The notes under the pieces are model-generated. The model saw only the letters and a list, made by a program, of their open reading frames with translations. It was not told the DNA's origin and did not search any database. DNA of 64,000 nt from Eubacteriales bacterium (GTDB lineage Bacteria > Bacillota > Clostridia > Peptostreptococcales > Anaerovoracaceae), in contig JAQYMQ010000011.1 in NCBI GenBank assembly GCA_028872475.1, positions 24,408 to 88,407 of the forward strand. The letters run 5' to 3'. Below are positions 28,201-37,629 of the stretch, piece by piece. Within the stretch, counting starts at the first letter, position 1. Every line of letters starts with the position of its first letter. The position numbers were made by a program, and so were the translations under genes.

Positions 28201-29496
28201 GACAAAAACGATATAAAACATATTGAATGTGAATATGAAACCAGCAGAGAGATTTTTACAGAGGATATGAAGAAGGATTATACGATCATAATACCTCAGA
28301 TGGCTCCGATGCACTTCCAATTTTTTGAGACAGCTTTGGCAGCAGATGGCTATAAGGCAAAGATGCTTCCTTCAGTTAACGTTCATGCTGTAGAAGAGGG
28401 GCTTAGATATATTAATAATGACGCTTGTTATCCGACTATCGTATCATTAGGACAGATAATAGCTGAACTAAAATCAGGCAATCAGGATTTAAATAAAACA
28501 GCGATTATTATGTCTCAGACCGGTGGTATGTGTAGAGCAAGTAATTATGTGTCATTGCTTAGAAAAGCGCTAAAAGATTTGGGTATGCAGCAGATTCCTG
28601 TTATTTCAGTAAGTCCATCTGGAATTGAAAAAAATCCGGGATTTAGCTTTAGTAGGAAGCTTCTTGTTAGAATGGTGCTTGCAATTTTCTACGGCGATTT
28701 ATTTATGAAACTAGTCTATAAGACAAGACCTTATGAAGTTGTTGCAGGCAGTGTTAATGAATTGTTTGAAAAGTGGTCAGCTGTAGCAGATGAAAATATT
28801 AAAAATGGTAATATTAAGATTTTTAAGAAAAATGTAAATGATATAGTTAATGCATTTGATGAAGTAGCTATTGATGAAAATCTGCAAAAGCCAAAGGTTG
28901 GTGTAGTTGGAGAAATCCTTGTTAAATATCATCCGACAGCCAATAATGATATTGTGGGACTTATTGAAAGTGAAGGTGGCGAGGCAGTAGTCCTTGATTT
29001 GTTGGACTTTTTCTTATATGGAATGTTTAATCATAATTTTAATTATGAGCAATTAGCAGGTAATAGAAAGACTAAACTTGTGAATAATATCATAATTAAG
29101 ATTATAGATATATTGAAAAAACCTGTTAACAAAGCTTTGACACATAGCAAGAGGTTTAGTGCATCTGCACATATTTCAGAAACTGCTGATAAAGCCTCTG
29201 AAATACTTTCTCTTGGCAACCAATCTGGAGAAGGATGGCTGCTGACAGGTGAAATGGTAGAGTTACTTGATAGTGGTGTAGAAAATATTGTGTGTCTACA
29301 GCCATTTGCTTGTCTACCGAATCATATTACAGGAAAGGGCATGATAAAGGCATTAAAAAAACGTAATCCTTATGCAAATATAACTGCAATAGATTATGAT
29401 CCTGGTGCAAGTACAGTAAATCAATTTAATAGAATTAAACTGATGATGTCTACAGCGCATAAAAATCTTAAAGAGAAGGCTGAAATAAAGAAGTAG
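25246..29496 (+). CDS. Giant 2-hydroxyacyl-CoA dehydratase activase-like protein
   Basis: A 1416-residue fusion. Two BadF/BcrA-type ASKHA ATPase domains occur in tandem (DVGSTTVKLVLF at residue 4, DAGSTTTKAALI near 320), each with the iron-sulfur ligand region (GTCAGGTGAF; NEACSSGCGSFLE) and a conserved cysteine in ARCGVF/TRCTVF. A short Cys-rich link (CGLCENNC) follows. Next is the DUF2229 region (SDTACYPAKLVHGH), and then a dehydratase-subunit-like C-terminal half (NDACYPTIVSLGQ). Activases use ATP to inject one electron into 2-hydroxyacyl-CoA dehydratases; the large fused family is common in anaerobes but has no proven substrate. AGAGGAAA precedes the ATG. Confidence 0.92.
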   Translation: MKLGIDVGSTTVKLVLFSDSNEILYKKYERHMSNVFGKVSELLLELNKEYSSENIKVVITGSGGLALSELIGVKFEQEVISCSRAVEELIPQTDVAIELGGEDAKITFYGNTVEQQMNGTCAGGTGAFIDQMAVLLNTDASGLNEAAKNYKIIYPIAARCGVFAKTDIQPLINEGAAVEDLAASIFQAVVNQTISGLACGRKITGNIAFLGGPLSFLSELKARFVETLNIPEENIISPEDGKYFVAIGAAYLAEDVDETPLSELIDRLNNVNLDSLNDTKHIEPMFKTQADFDEFIERHNKEKITRKGIKDARGNVYLGIDAGSTTTKAALIDDDKKLLFEFYKSNEGQTLETVKQLLIELYTQLPEEAHIANACVTGYGEGLIKAAYKVDLGEIETMAHYKGAEEFLPGVDFILDIGGQDMKCMKIKNGAIHSIMLNEACSSGCGSFLETYAKSVEMDAKSFGKEALESKSPVDLGTRCTVFMNSKVKQAQKEGATIADISAGLSFSVIKNALYKVIKLRDISEVGDKIVVQGGTFLNNAVLRAMEQIVGRNVVRPDVAGIMGAFGAAIIARERNVEGHISTIAKKDELDHFEVKNTHARCGLCENNCLLTINQFKDGSRFVTGNRCERGEGKKVEKNTLMDLFEYKYKKIFNYTPITENETTRGTIGIPRVLNMYENYPFWFTLFTTLGYSVKLSPHSSKNLYEKGMDTIASDTACYPAKLVHGHIKSLVEDGIKYIFYPSINYEYIEDNKASNHYNCPIVGTYAESIAKNMDDVFNDNDVVFMNPFLPYDNDKRLAEQLYKYLPSIFVNQKFTKIEISNAVELARKEYKNVKLDIQQKGEEAIEFARLNNKKAIVLAGRPYHIDPEINHGINKLITQFDFVVLTEDSVSHLGKLKRPIRVLDQWMYHSRLYKATEFVGNTDDIEIIQLNSFGCGLDAVTTDQVQEICDVHNKLYTVLKIDEGNNLGAAKIRIRSLKAALQERDKNDIKHIECEYETSREIFTEDMKKDYTIIIPQMAPMHFQFFETALAADGYKAKMLPSVNVHAVEEGLRYINNDACYPTIVSLGQIIAELKSGNQDLNKTAIIMSQTGGMCRASNYVSLLRKALKDLGMQQIPVISVSPSGIEKNPGFSFSRKLLVRMVLAIFYGDLFMKLVYKTRPYEVVAGSVNELFEKWSAVADENIKNGNIKIFKKNVNDIVNAFDEVAIDENLQKPKVGVVGEILVKYHPTANNDIVGLIESEGGEAVVLDLLDFFLYGMFNHNFNYEQLAGNRKTKLVNNIIIKIIDILKKPVNKALTHSKRFSASAHISETADKASEILSLGNQSGEGWLLTGEMVELLDSGVENIVCLQPFACLPNHITGKGMIKALKKRNPYANITAIDYDPGASTVNQFNRIKLMMSTAHKNLKEKAEIKK

Positions 29497-29518
29497 TTTG
29501 ATTAAAGAGGAGATGACA

Positions 29519-29971
29519 ATGAATACTGATTTTGATATTAATGAGATAATAGAAGATGGCAGAGAAACTTTCAATACAGGATTTGCGTGTTCGGAGACTA
29601 TTGTAGATGTATTTAGAAGACATGCAGGTGTAGAAATGTCAGAAGATGCTATTGCTATGAGTTCAGGATTTCCAGGTGGCGTAGGTATGTCTGGATGTAT
29701 TTGTGGAGCTCTAGCAGGAGCGACAATGTGTATTGGATATCTATATGGCAGAACTAAAAAGAATGATGTTGCAGCTAATAAATGTATCAAGGTAACAAGA
29801 GAATTGCACGATAAGTTTGTCGAAAGAAATGGTGCTACATGTTGTAGAGCGTTAATTAAACAATTCGAATCAATGAATAATAAGCCGAGAAAAGAGCACT
29901 GTACAAAAATGGTTGAAGGCACTCTTGAAGATTTGTTCAATATTATAAAAAAGGAAGAAGTTTCTATTTAG
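29519..29971 (+). CDS. C_GCAxxG_C_C family redox-type protein
   Basis: A 150-residue protein matching the C_GCAxxG_C_C pattern: the central SGCICGALAGATMCIGYLYG and distant cysteines (FACSET near residue 23, CCRAL near 105, HCTKMV near 125). The spaced cysteines suggest metal or redox-cofactor binding; function is unknown. Start at ATG 29519, with GAGGAG 6 bases upstream; it begins 22 bases after the activase stop, so it is likely translated from the same message. A strong terminator follows. Confidence 0.87.
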   Translation: MNTDFDINEIIEDGRETFNTGFACSETIVDVFRRHAGVEMSEDAIAMSSGFPGGVGMSGCICGALAGATMCIGYLYGRTKKNDVAANKCIKVTRELHDKFVERNGATCCRALIKQFESMNNKPRKEHCTKMVEGTLEDLFNIIKKEEVSI

Positions 29972-30007
29972 TAAATGAGCTTCTATCTAGATAAAAACTT
30001 ATAATTT

Positions 30008-30047
30008 AAAAGGATGTTTCAGTAAAATTTGTGGAAACATCCTTTTT
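30008..30047. terminator. Bidirectional terminator
   Basis: AAAAGGATGTTTC (30008-30020) and GAAACATCCTTTT (30034-30046), a perfect 13-bp stem with T-run, between the convergent C_GCAxxG_C_C and PBP1A genes. Confidence 0.92.
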
Positions 30048-30057
30048 GTTTGTATTG

Positions 30058-32745
30058 TTATGGTTGTGGAGGCGTTGGATTTTCAGCGTTTTCATTTTCA
30101 CCTTGATCCTGTTCTTGCCCTTGCTCTTGATCCTGCTCTTCTTTTTCTTTCTCCTTTTTTTCTTTCTCCTCTTTTTCTTTCTTTTCTTTTTCCTCTTCTT
30201 CCTTAGTCTTATTACCGTATTGGAATCTTATACCTTGCTCAGTACCTTTTACAAAATAATCACCATCTACAGTTACAACGTTTGAAGAATCTAACTTGAA
30301 AGAACCTCCCATTCCTGCTGTAGCTTTTGCCAGAACTCTACCCCAAACGTTAGCAGCATGATTTCCTAGAACTTGAAGAGGAATACTTATATCGTTACCA
30401 ATCCAAATTGCTGATACATATTGTGGTGTGTATCCACAGAACCAAATATCTACAGTATCGGTAGTTGTACCTGTCTTTCCTGCTGTTGGCTTACCAGAAG
30501 CACGTGCTGGGCTAGCAATACCGTTATTTACGCTGGATGAAAGAAGCTGATGCATAACATAGTTTACATCTGGATCTAATACTTTATGTTCTTTAGTTTT
30601 CTTTGATAATATTTCTTTGCCATTTTTATCTACAACCTTTGTGTAAGAAATAGGTTCAACCCTCACACCATTATTAGGGAATGTAGAAAATGCAGCTGTC
30701 ATTTCTAAAGGTGAAATACCTTTAACAAAACCGCCTAGAGCTAGTGCTGAAGCATTTCTGTCATTTGAATTACCTTCAGAAACTAGAGATGTAATTCCAA
30801 AATCTTCTAGTTTATCATAAACTTTATTTTCGCCAATTTGACGTAACAATCTTACTGCTGCTGTATTTAGTGACTGTTCAATTGCATATCTCATAGAAAC
30901 AGCCGTAGAATATTGACCATTAGCGTTTTGTGGCCAATCTTTTCCGTTTAATTTAATAGGTTGGTTGCATATTCCACTTACTGAAGTTAAATAATCTCCA
31001 TATAATTCAGTTTTTTCTTTATCGTCATAAGCAGAGAAGTGCATAGGACTGCCAGATTCAGCAGCTTTTTTACCTTCTTCAATTGCTGTAGAATATACAG
31101 AAATAGGTTTGATTGAAGAACCTACCTGTCTTGGTTTAATGGCTCTGTTATAAAGGTTTCTACCAACAGTATTTCTTCCGCCGGACATCGCTTTAATTTC
31201 ACCAGTTTTATAATCCATTATTACCATTGCAGCTTGTGGTTGTTGAACACTATCTTTTAGCGAATAGCAATTTTCAGGAATTATATAGTTATTTCCATCT
31301 TTTTTTAGGAAATTAGGCGTTGTTTTTTTTATTTTTTTATCATTAAAAAATTCTTTGCTAATTTTTATATTGCCATCTGAATCCATTGACTTGTATTTTT
31401 GTGGAATCAGTATAAAACCACCTTGTATTGTGAAAAGAATTCCGTTTTCTCTATAGTATAAAGGTTTAAATTCTATACTATAATCTGTTTTGCCATTAAC
31501 CTTTGTAGAATAAAAGTTTAATCTTTTGCCTTTTAGTAATGTTATGTTTTCGCTATCTTCTTTATACTCGCTTGGTGTAAGGGTAAAAGTTCCATTTTTG
31601 TCAAAGTAGTTGCTATGTTTTCTTAGAGCCACTTTTCCAGTCGTGTCAACAATATCACCACTTCCGTTTGTTGGAGCGTATGAAGAAGCAAACAAACTGT
31701 TCTTACTAAACTCATCATTAATTGCTTTTTGTGCTTGTGAATTTATTGAAGAATATATCTTTAATCCGCCTGTGAAGATATACTCGGTAGCTTCTTCGCG
31801 GGTGTAATTATATTTTTCCATCAAATCTTTTTTTACGTTTTCTACAATATAATCACTTAAATATGAATTGCCAGCAAGGTCTGATGCAGTCATGTTGATA
31901 TGACTTCTTAAATCTTCTTTCAAGGCTTCGTTATATTGCTTATCATTTATGTATCCCTGTTCTTTCATAAGCTTAAGAGTTAGTTCTCGTCGTTCTTTTG
32001 AAGATTGGTCATCATAGTAATAGATATTATTTTGAGTAGTTTTTAAAATATCCTTTTTATCAATTGTTATATTTTGAGCATCTGTGCCCATGCTTTTTAT
32101 TAGAGAATAAGTTGATGGAGCTTGTGGCATTGAAGCTAGGGCTACACATTCAGCAAGATCCAAATCTTTAGCATCTTTATAGAAGTATGTCTGTGCAGCT
32201 GCTTGTACACCATAAGCGTTATTACCAAAATATATAGTGTTAAGATATGCTTCCATTATCTCTTCTTTTGAAAGAGCACCTTCGAGTTGGAAAGTGTAGT
32301 AAGCCTCAGCAACTTTTCTGTTTAGAGAACGAACACTTTTAGTTTCTGCCAAGAAAGCATTTCTAGCTAACTGTTGTGTAATTGTACTGGTACCTTTTAT
32401 AGAAGATGATGATGTAATAGAATTTTTAATAGCTCCTAACATTCTCCAGTAATTAAAGCCACCGTGTGTCCAAAAAGTTTTATCTTCAATTGAAACAACT
32501 GCGTTAACAAGATCTTTCGGCATATCTTTATATGATATATTTTGTCTATTTGCTCCATCCGCATATACGCTGTCTACAGGATTGCCTTTATCGTCAAGGA
32601 TTACAGAACCTTGTGCAATCATTCCGTATACATTTTTTGCGTCAATTGGTGGAGTGTTAGCAACAACATTTGATACGTAATACACTAAAAATAGTGACAA
32701 TGTTATAAAACAATATAATGCATATCTTGCTATTTTTTTTATCAT
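30058..32745 (-). CDS. Class A penicillin-binding protein (PBP1A family)
   Basis: Bifunctional peptidoglycan synthase of 895 residues. After a cytoplasmic start and one membrane helix (about 7-28) comes the glycosyltransferase domain with EDKTFWTHGG (catalytic Glu87) and STITQQLARNAF. The transpeptidase domain has the SSIK serine motif (about 542), SLN (about 624) and KTGTT (about 756). The C-terminal tail of about 55 residues is a low-complexity Lys/Glu/Gln stretch ending in PTPPQP, probably extracellular. AGAGAGG precedes the ATG. It is divergent from comEC and a target of beta-lactams. Confidence 0.95.
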   Translation of the reverse strand: MIKKIARYALYCFITLSLFLVYYVSNVVANTPPIDAKNVYGMIAQGSVILDDKGNPVDSVYADGANRQNISYKDMPKDLVNAVVSIEDKTFWTHGGFNYWRMLGAIKNSITSSSSIKGTSTITQQLARNAFLAETKSVRSLNRKVAEAYYTFQLEGALSKEEIMEAYLNTIYFGNNAYGVQAAAQTYFYKDAKDLDLAECVALASMPQAPSTYSLIKSMGTDAQNITIDKKDILKTTQNNIYYYDDQSSKERRELTLKLMKEQGYINDKQYNEALKEDLRSHINMTASDLAGNSYLSDYIVENVKKDLMEKYNYTREEATEYIFTGGLKIYSSINSQAQKAINDEFSKNSLFASSYAPTNGSGDIVDTTGKVALRKHSNYFDKNGTFTLTPSEYKEDSENITLLKGKRLNFYSTKVNGKTDYSIEFKPLYYRENGILFTIQGGFILIPQKYKSMDSDGNIKISKEFFNDKKIKKTTPNFLKKDGNNYIIPENCYSLKDSVQQPQAAMVIMDYKTGEIKAMSGGRNTVGRNLYNRAIKPRQVGSSIKPISVYSTAIEEGKKAAESGSPMHFSAYDDKEKTELYGDYLTSVSGICNQPIKLNGKDWPQNANGQYSTAVSMRYAIEQSLNTAAVRLLRQIGENKVYDKLEDFGITSLVSEGNSNDRNASALALGGFVKGISPLEMTAAFSTFPNNGVRVEPISYTKVVDKNGKEILSKKTKEHKVLDPDVNYVMHQLLSSSVNNGIASPARASGKPTAGKTGTTTDTVDIWFCGYTPQYVSAIWIGNDISIPLQVLGNHAANVWGRVLAKATAGMGGSFKLDSSNVVTVDGDYFVKGTEQGIRFQYGNKTKEEEEKEKKEKEEKEKKEKEKEEQDQEQGQEQDQGENENAENPTPPQP

Positions 32746-32849
32746 TTTTAAACCTCTCTAGTTCATAAAATACTGAACAAATTATAGCATATTTACTATT
32801 CTATAACAATTTATTAAGTGATAAAGGGACATAAGTTTATTATTAATTG

Positions 32850-32878
32850 TTGACAAATTTTTACAGATGAATTAATGT
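32850..32878 (+). promoter_or_regulatory. comEC promoter
   Basis: TTGACA (32850-32855), 17-bp spacer, TAATGT (32873-32878). The start point would fall near 32885, on top of an ATG at that position that lacks a ribosome binding site. Confidence 0.65.
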
Positions 32879-32917
32879 AAAAATATGGAAATTATAAAAA
32901 TCTATACAAGGAATAAA

Positions 32918-35527
32918 ATGTTATTGATCTCTCTTTGTATAATGACTGGAATTATAGCAAGAATAAGCTTTCGATTTCATAATTTTTTGATAGTGTTGAC
33001 TATATGGTTTTTTTGTATAGTTTTGAGTTTATTTATCATAGTCAAAACATGTATATTTAAAATTTATAAATATAATGAAATAAAGGACTGCAAAAAAGCT
33101 TGTAAAATATGGATTGTTATACTAATTCTATTTATTTTTATTGGTTATATTCTCGCAGATACAAAATGCAGTAAGTTTGATGAGCTTAAGAATTATGCAA
33201 AGTCGTTAGAGAATAATAGCAAAATATGTCTAACTGGAGTTGCTAAGAACGTCAGGATTGAAAAGAATAATTTTAATGGGTTTGCAATAAGTTTTATTCT
33301 AGTTTTAGATGATATGGATATAGTCGTAAAACAGAACATAAAGGCTAACAATAAAATTATTAGCGAACATTTAAATGGGAAAAACAATATAAATGGTAAA
33401 GATGTATATGTAATTGGCAAATATGTGATACCATCACATGCCAGAAATCCACGTACTTTTGATTATTATAATTTTTTAATAAGCAAGGGTGTAGGTTTAC
33501 AATTTGATGCAGAGAATATATTGTTTGATAAGAGAAATAAGAATAATAATTTTATTGAAAATGATAAAAATAAAATTAGTGATTATGAGAATGAAATTGA
33601 TATAAGTAAATTTAAAAGTTATGTTATGCCTAATAAAAAAAGCTGTTCTAGCGCTGTTTGTAGACATTTAGTGAGTTTTTATTACCAAATATACGGTCAG
33701 GCGACGAGCATGAGAGATAATTTTTTGAGGGAATTGTCATCACATATAGATAAAGATAAGTTATCTATTATAGACGCGATATGTTTTGGTAATAAATCTA
33801 ATATGCAGGAAGAAATTTATGAATCGTATCAAAAGAATGGTACAGCTCATATATTGGCAACATCCGGTTTGCATCTTGGATTGTTATATTTATTATTGAA
33901 AAAAATCTTGTTCTTGAAAAGAGAAAAATGTAAGAGCGTTATAGTATTAATCGTATTATTTTTTTATTGCCTAATGGCAGAATTTACGATTTCTATTTTA
34001 AGAGCATACATTATGATTGTAGTTGATATAGTAGGTAATGTTTTTCATAGGAGGGTAAGTATTGTTACATCAGCAAGTTTTAGCTTGATTATTATACTGT
34101 TTATTAATCCGTTATCAATTTTAGACATTGGTCTGCAAATGTCATTTTTAGCGATATATATAATAGCAATGATTATTCGTAAAATTGATTATATATTACC
34201 GAAAAGCAAGAAGATAATAAAGGTAATCCTGACCACCTTAATTATGCAGTTAGTGATGCTTCCTTATACAATGTATAATTTTAATTATTTCTCATTGTCA
34301 GCATTTGTTGCGAATATTATTATTGGGATTATAGGTACGTTATTACTTGTTTTTAGTATATTACTGATTGGTTTTTCTTTTGCATGGACTATTCCTCAAC
34401 TTATGAAACTCTATATTGCTGAGTTAGTGGATGTGTTTAATGTTATAAATAAATGGTTTTATCATGATGGCATTTTAGTATTTGATGTAGTTAGCCCACC
34501 GATATGGTTTATATGTGTTTTTTATCTTTTATTATTTTTTATATTTAGTGAAGGATATTATATTTTGAAAAAAAGAAAACTTAATAGGATAAGGAATGGT
34601 ATTGTTTGTATTATTGTGATTATATCTGCAATAATAGGATTATGGTATAGTAACGAGTTTGATGAGACGAAAGTTATATTCGTTGATGTTGGGCAAGGAA
34701 GTTGTGTTTTTTTTAAGACAGATGACGGAGAAAATATTCTTATAGATGGTGGTGGCAATGAAAATTACGATGTTGGAAAGAAGATTTTAAAACCGTTTTT
34801 ATTGAAAAATAGAATTAGTAAAATTGATTATGCATTTGTTACACATGAAGATATAGACCATGTAGATGGGATATATTCTTTGTATAGAGATGGAATGATT
34901 GATAAAGTTGTATTGTCTGATATAAAGCATTCAGATTTTGTTACTAATGGTGTTAATGATAAGAATACTTCGAATAAAAATAAAAGAAAATATAAATGGG
35001 ATGAGAAAAATGTTATTAGGGTATCGTCAGGTTATAAATTTACATTTAATAATAATGAATATATAGAGGTTTTACATCCGGATGCAAAAGGCTTTGAAAG
35101 TAATGAAATAAATCTAACTAAAAATGGTAATATTAGTAGACACTTAAGTGAAGAAAATGATAATAGTTTGGTAATACTTATTAAAAGTAATAATATGACA
35201 TTTTTAGCTACAGGTGATATATCAAGCAATGTAGAGAATTTTCTAGTAGATAATAATTTTCTGAAAAAATCTAAAGTTGATATTCTACTGTTACCTCATC
35301 ACGGTAGTAAATATAGCTCTAGTGAAAGATTTTTGGAATATATTCAACCATCTATTGCAATTATTCAAGTTGGAAGAAAAAACAGGTATGGACATCCATC
35401 TGAAGAAGTTTTAGAAAGATGTATGAAAAATGATATAATTTTATACAGAAATGATTATATGGGTGCTATTGGGATTATAAATCGCAGTAATAAATTGAAA
35501 GTTATTACTAATATTGTAAAAGAATGA
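32918..35527 (+). CDS. comEC: ComEC/Rec2 DNA uptake channel
   Basis: ComEC carries transforming DNA across the membrane. The 869-residue protein has N-terminal helices and a DUF4131 region, the Competence domain (CFGNKSNM, ATSGLHLGLLYLLL) with many helices, and a C-terminal metallo-beta-lactamase-like nuclease domain: FVDVGQGSCVFF, THEDIDHVDG and LLPHHGSKYSSS. I choose ATG 32918 because AAGGAA lies 5 bases upstream; the earlier ATG 32885 would be leaderless given the promoter position. ComEA and pilus genes are not adjacent. The next gene overlaps by ATGA. Confidence 0.92.
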   Translation: MLLISLCIMTGIIARISFRFHNFLIVLTIWFFCIVLSLFIIVKTCIFKIYKYNEIKDCKKACKIWIVILILFIFIGYILADTKCSKFDELKNYAKSLENNSKICLTGVAKNVRIEKNNFNGFAISFILVLDDMDIVVKQNIKANNKIISEHLNGKNNINGKDVYVIGKYVIPSHARNPRTFDYYNFLISKGVGLQFDAENILFDKRNKNNNFIENDKNKISDYENEIDISKFKSYVMPNKKSCSSAVCRHLVSFYYQIYGQATSMRDNFLRELSSHIDKDKLSIIDAICFGNKSNMQEEIYESYQKNGTAHILATSGLHLGLLYLLLKKILFLKREKCKSVIVLIVLFFYCLMAEFTISILRAYIMIVVDIVGNVFHRRVSIVTSASFSLIIILFINPLSILDIGLQMSFLAIYIIAMIIRKIDYILPKSKKIIKVILTTLIMQLVMLPYTMYNFNYFSLSAFVANIIIGIIGTLLLVFSILLIGFSFAWTIPQLMKLYIAELVDVFNVINKWFYHDGILVFDVVSPPIWFICVFYLLLFFIFSEGYYILKKRKLNRIRNGIVCIIVIISAIIGLWYSNEFDETKVIFVDVGQGSCVFFKTDDGENILIDGGGNENYDVGKKILKPFLLKNRISKIDYAFVTHEDIDHVDGIYSLYRDGMIDKVVLSDIKHSDFVTNGVNDKNTSNKNKRKYKWDEKNVIRVSSGYKFTFNNNEYIEVLHPDAKGFESNEINLTKNGNISRHLSEENDNSLVILIKSNNMTFLATGDISSNVENFLVDNNFLKKSKVDILLLPHHGSKYSSSERFLEYIQPSIAIIQVGRKNRYGHPSEEVLERCMKNDIILYRNDYMGAIGIINRSNKLKVITNIVKE

Positions 35528-36174
35528 GAATTAGTATGAAAAACTGTTATGTAAAATCAAATATTTTTCCAATATTTATTGAATTTTTATTTGTTTTTTC
35601 GTGTTTTTTTGTGAAAAAAGAGTATTTTGTATATACAAATTTTTTGTTTTATTTAACACTCATAACATATTTCTTTATTAAAAAAGATTTTTCAATAAAA
35701 GATTGGATTACTAATATTTGTAGTGGAAAAATGTTTTGGAAGCAGGTTTTATATACGGCATTATTTTTTGTTGGTTCATTTATTTTAGCAGCTATTATTG
35801 AGAATATATTTGTTGATATCAACAGTGGAATGATTGTACTTGGAGTCAATAATTTGCTTGAATTACTTTTGTTTTCATTATCAACGATAATTTTTCCTGC
35901 AATTGTAGAAGAAACTTTCTTTAGAAAAAATTTAATTTGTTTTGCAAATAAAAAAATATTGGTAACTACAACATTGTCTAGTATGCTTCTGTATTCTTTA
36001 GAGCATGCATTGACTATATCTGGAATATTGTTATGCATGATATGGGCTTTGCCTTTATCTTTATCATATATTAAAACAAAAAATATATATGTGCCTATGA
36101 CGGCACATTTTATCTGTAATTTTATAATGAATGGTTTTAGTGTTATTATAGCATTACAATCAGGAATAATTTAA
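35524..36174 (+). CDS. CPBP family intramembrane metalloprotease
   Basis: A 216-residue protein with about six membrane helices and the CPBP (CaaX protease and bacteriocin-processing) motifs: EETFFRK (about 129-135) with the catalytic glutamates, EHALT and HFICNF supplying metal-binding histidines. Relatives process prenylated peptides or bacteriocins or act in self-immunity. The ATG overlaps the comEC stop (ATGA), suggesting coupled translation; a second ATG 12 bases on is a possible start. Substrate is not indicated. Confidence 0.85.
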   Translation: MRISMKNCYVKSNIFPIFIEFLFVFSCFFVKKEYFVYTNFLFYLTLITYFFIKKDFSIKDWITNICSGKMFWKQVLYTALFFVGSFILAAIIENIFVDINSGMIVLGVNNLLELLLFSLSTIIFPAIVEETFFRKNLICFANKKILVTTTLSSMLLYSLEHALTISGILLCMIWALPLSLSYIKTKNIYVPMTAHFICNFIMNGFSVIIALQSGII

Positions 36175-36215
36175 TTGGATAAGATTAATGTGTAATTTGA
36201 GGAGTGTATAGTTTT

Positions 36216-37490
36216 ATGTTGCCATTATCGACAAGGATGCGTGCAAGAAATATAGATGAATTTGTGGGACAAGAACATTTTTTGTATAAAGGTTCTTTAG
36301 TTTACAATGCGATAAAGAATAATAATTTTAATAGGGGTATATTCTTTGGTGCATCGGGAACGGGCAAGACTACCTTGGCGAGGATTATAGCAACGACCTC
36401 AGGCGATGAATTTGTTGAAATTAATGCAACTAATACAGGAATTAAAGAGTTAAAAAGTGTATTAGAAGCAGCAAAAAACAAGTTTTTTGGGCTCGAAAAA
36501 CAGAAGACATTTTTATATATAGATGAGTTTCATAGGTGGAATAAACTTCAGCAAGATGCGCTTTTACAAGCATTAGAGGAAGGTGTTGTAAAATTTATTG
36601 GAAGTACTACTGAAAATCCGTATTTTGCAATTAATGATGCTATTTTGAGCAGAGTTGGGAATATTTATGAGTTCAAGAGGCATTCTGAAGAAAATATTAA
36701 ACAACTTTTGGATTTAGCTATTAAAGATAAAGAAAGAGGATTAGGCAATTCTTCAGTTATTTTTGAGAATGAAGCTGTAATGTTGATAGCTAAGATGAGT
36801 AATGGTGATGCCAGAAGAGCTTTGGATACCTTAGGATTTATCTTTGAAAACTTGGGTGAAAATGAAGAGGTTACATTAGAGATAGTTGAAGAAGCAATGC
36901 AGACTAAGGCATTATATTACAATAAAGAGGAAGATAAATATAATTTGTTGTCAGCACTACAAAAGTCAATTCGTGGATCAGATCCAGATGCAGCTATACA
37001 TTATCTTGCTAGGCTTTTAACCGGTGGTGCGGATATTAATATGATAGGTAGACGTTTACTTGTTATGGCAAGTGAGGATATTTCATTAGCTTATCCGGAT
37101 GCAATAAATATTGCATATTCTTGCGTTGCGGCGGCTAATATGGTGGGTTTGCCTGAGGCGGAGATTAACTTAGCTCAATGTGTTATAGCTTTGGCATCTT
37201 GCCCAAAATCAAATAAAACTTATCAGGCGTTATTGGAGGCTAAGGCAGATATTAGGGGTAAGAAGATAGGTGATGTTCCAGCTCATTTAAAAGATGGACA
37301 TTATGCAGGAGCAAAGAAGCTTGGGCGTGCAGATGGTTACTTATATCCGCATGAATTTGGCGGATATGTTGTGCAACAGTATTTGCCTGATAATTTGGAA
37401 CAAGCCGGTGTAGAGTACTATCATCCTACAGCGAATGGTAAAGAAGAATATTTTAAACGATATATAGAAAAGATTAGGTCTTTAAAATAA
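36216..37490 (+). CDS. rarA: Replication-associated recombination protein A (MgsA/RarA AAA ATPase)
   Basis: RarA acts at stalled replication forks. The 424-residue protein has the clamp-loader-like AAA+ core: MRARNIDEFVGQEH, Walker A FGASGTGKTTLARI, Walker B YIDEFHRW (usual DEIHRF), sensor 1 STTENP, and sensor 2 NGDARRALD. The C-terminal tetramerisation domain follows (MIGRRLLVMASEDISLA, HPTANGKEEYF-type end). The start is ATG 36216, since the GAGGAG ribosome binding site (36199-36204) overlaps an upstream in-frame GTG. Confidence 0.93.
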   Translation: MLPLSTRMRARNIDEFVGQEHFLYKGSLVYNAIKNNNFNRGIFFGASGTGKTTLARIIATTSGDEFVEINATNTGIKELKSVLEAAKNKFFGLEKQKTFLYIDEFHRWNKLQQDALLQALEEGVVKFIGSTTENPYFAINDAILSRVGNIYEFKRHSEENIKQLLDLAIKDKERGLGNSSVIFENEAVMLIAKMSNGDARRALDTLGFIFENLGENEEVTLEIVEEAMQTKALYYNKEEDKYNLLSALQKSIRGSDPDAAIHYLARLLTGGADINMIGRRLLVMASEDISLAYPDAINIAYSCVAAANMVGLPEAEINLAQCVIALASCPKSNKTYQALLEAKADIRGKKIGDVPAHLKDGHYAGAKKLGRADGYLYPHEFGGYVVQQYLPDNLEQAGVEYYHPTANGKEEYFKRYIEKIRSLK

Positions 37491-37629
37491 TATTAGTTTT
37501 CGAAAATAATACGATGTAGAGTATTAAAGTTAATGTGTTGAATTCAATATAAAATATTTAATTTAAAATATTTTATATAAGTTGTTAATGGTTGATTATG
37601 AAATAAAATTTTGTAAAAAGAAGGGTTAT

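Noticed and set aside
30058..30285. Plus-strand Leu/Phe-rich frame near 30 kb
   Set aside because: It is the reverse reading of the Lys/Glu-rich PBP1A tail.
32885..32917. comEC start at ATG 32885
   Set aside because: It has no ribosome binding site and coincides with the predicted transcription start; ATG 32918 has AAGGAA at proper distance. A leaderless start is not excluded.
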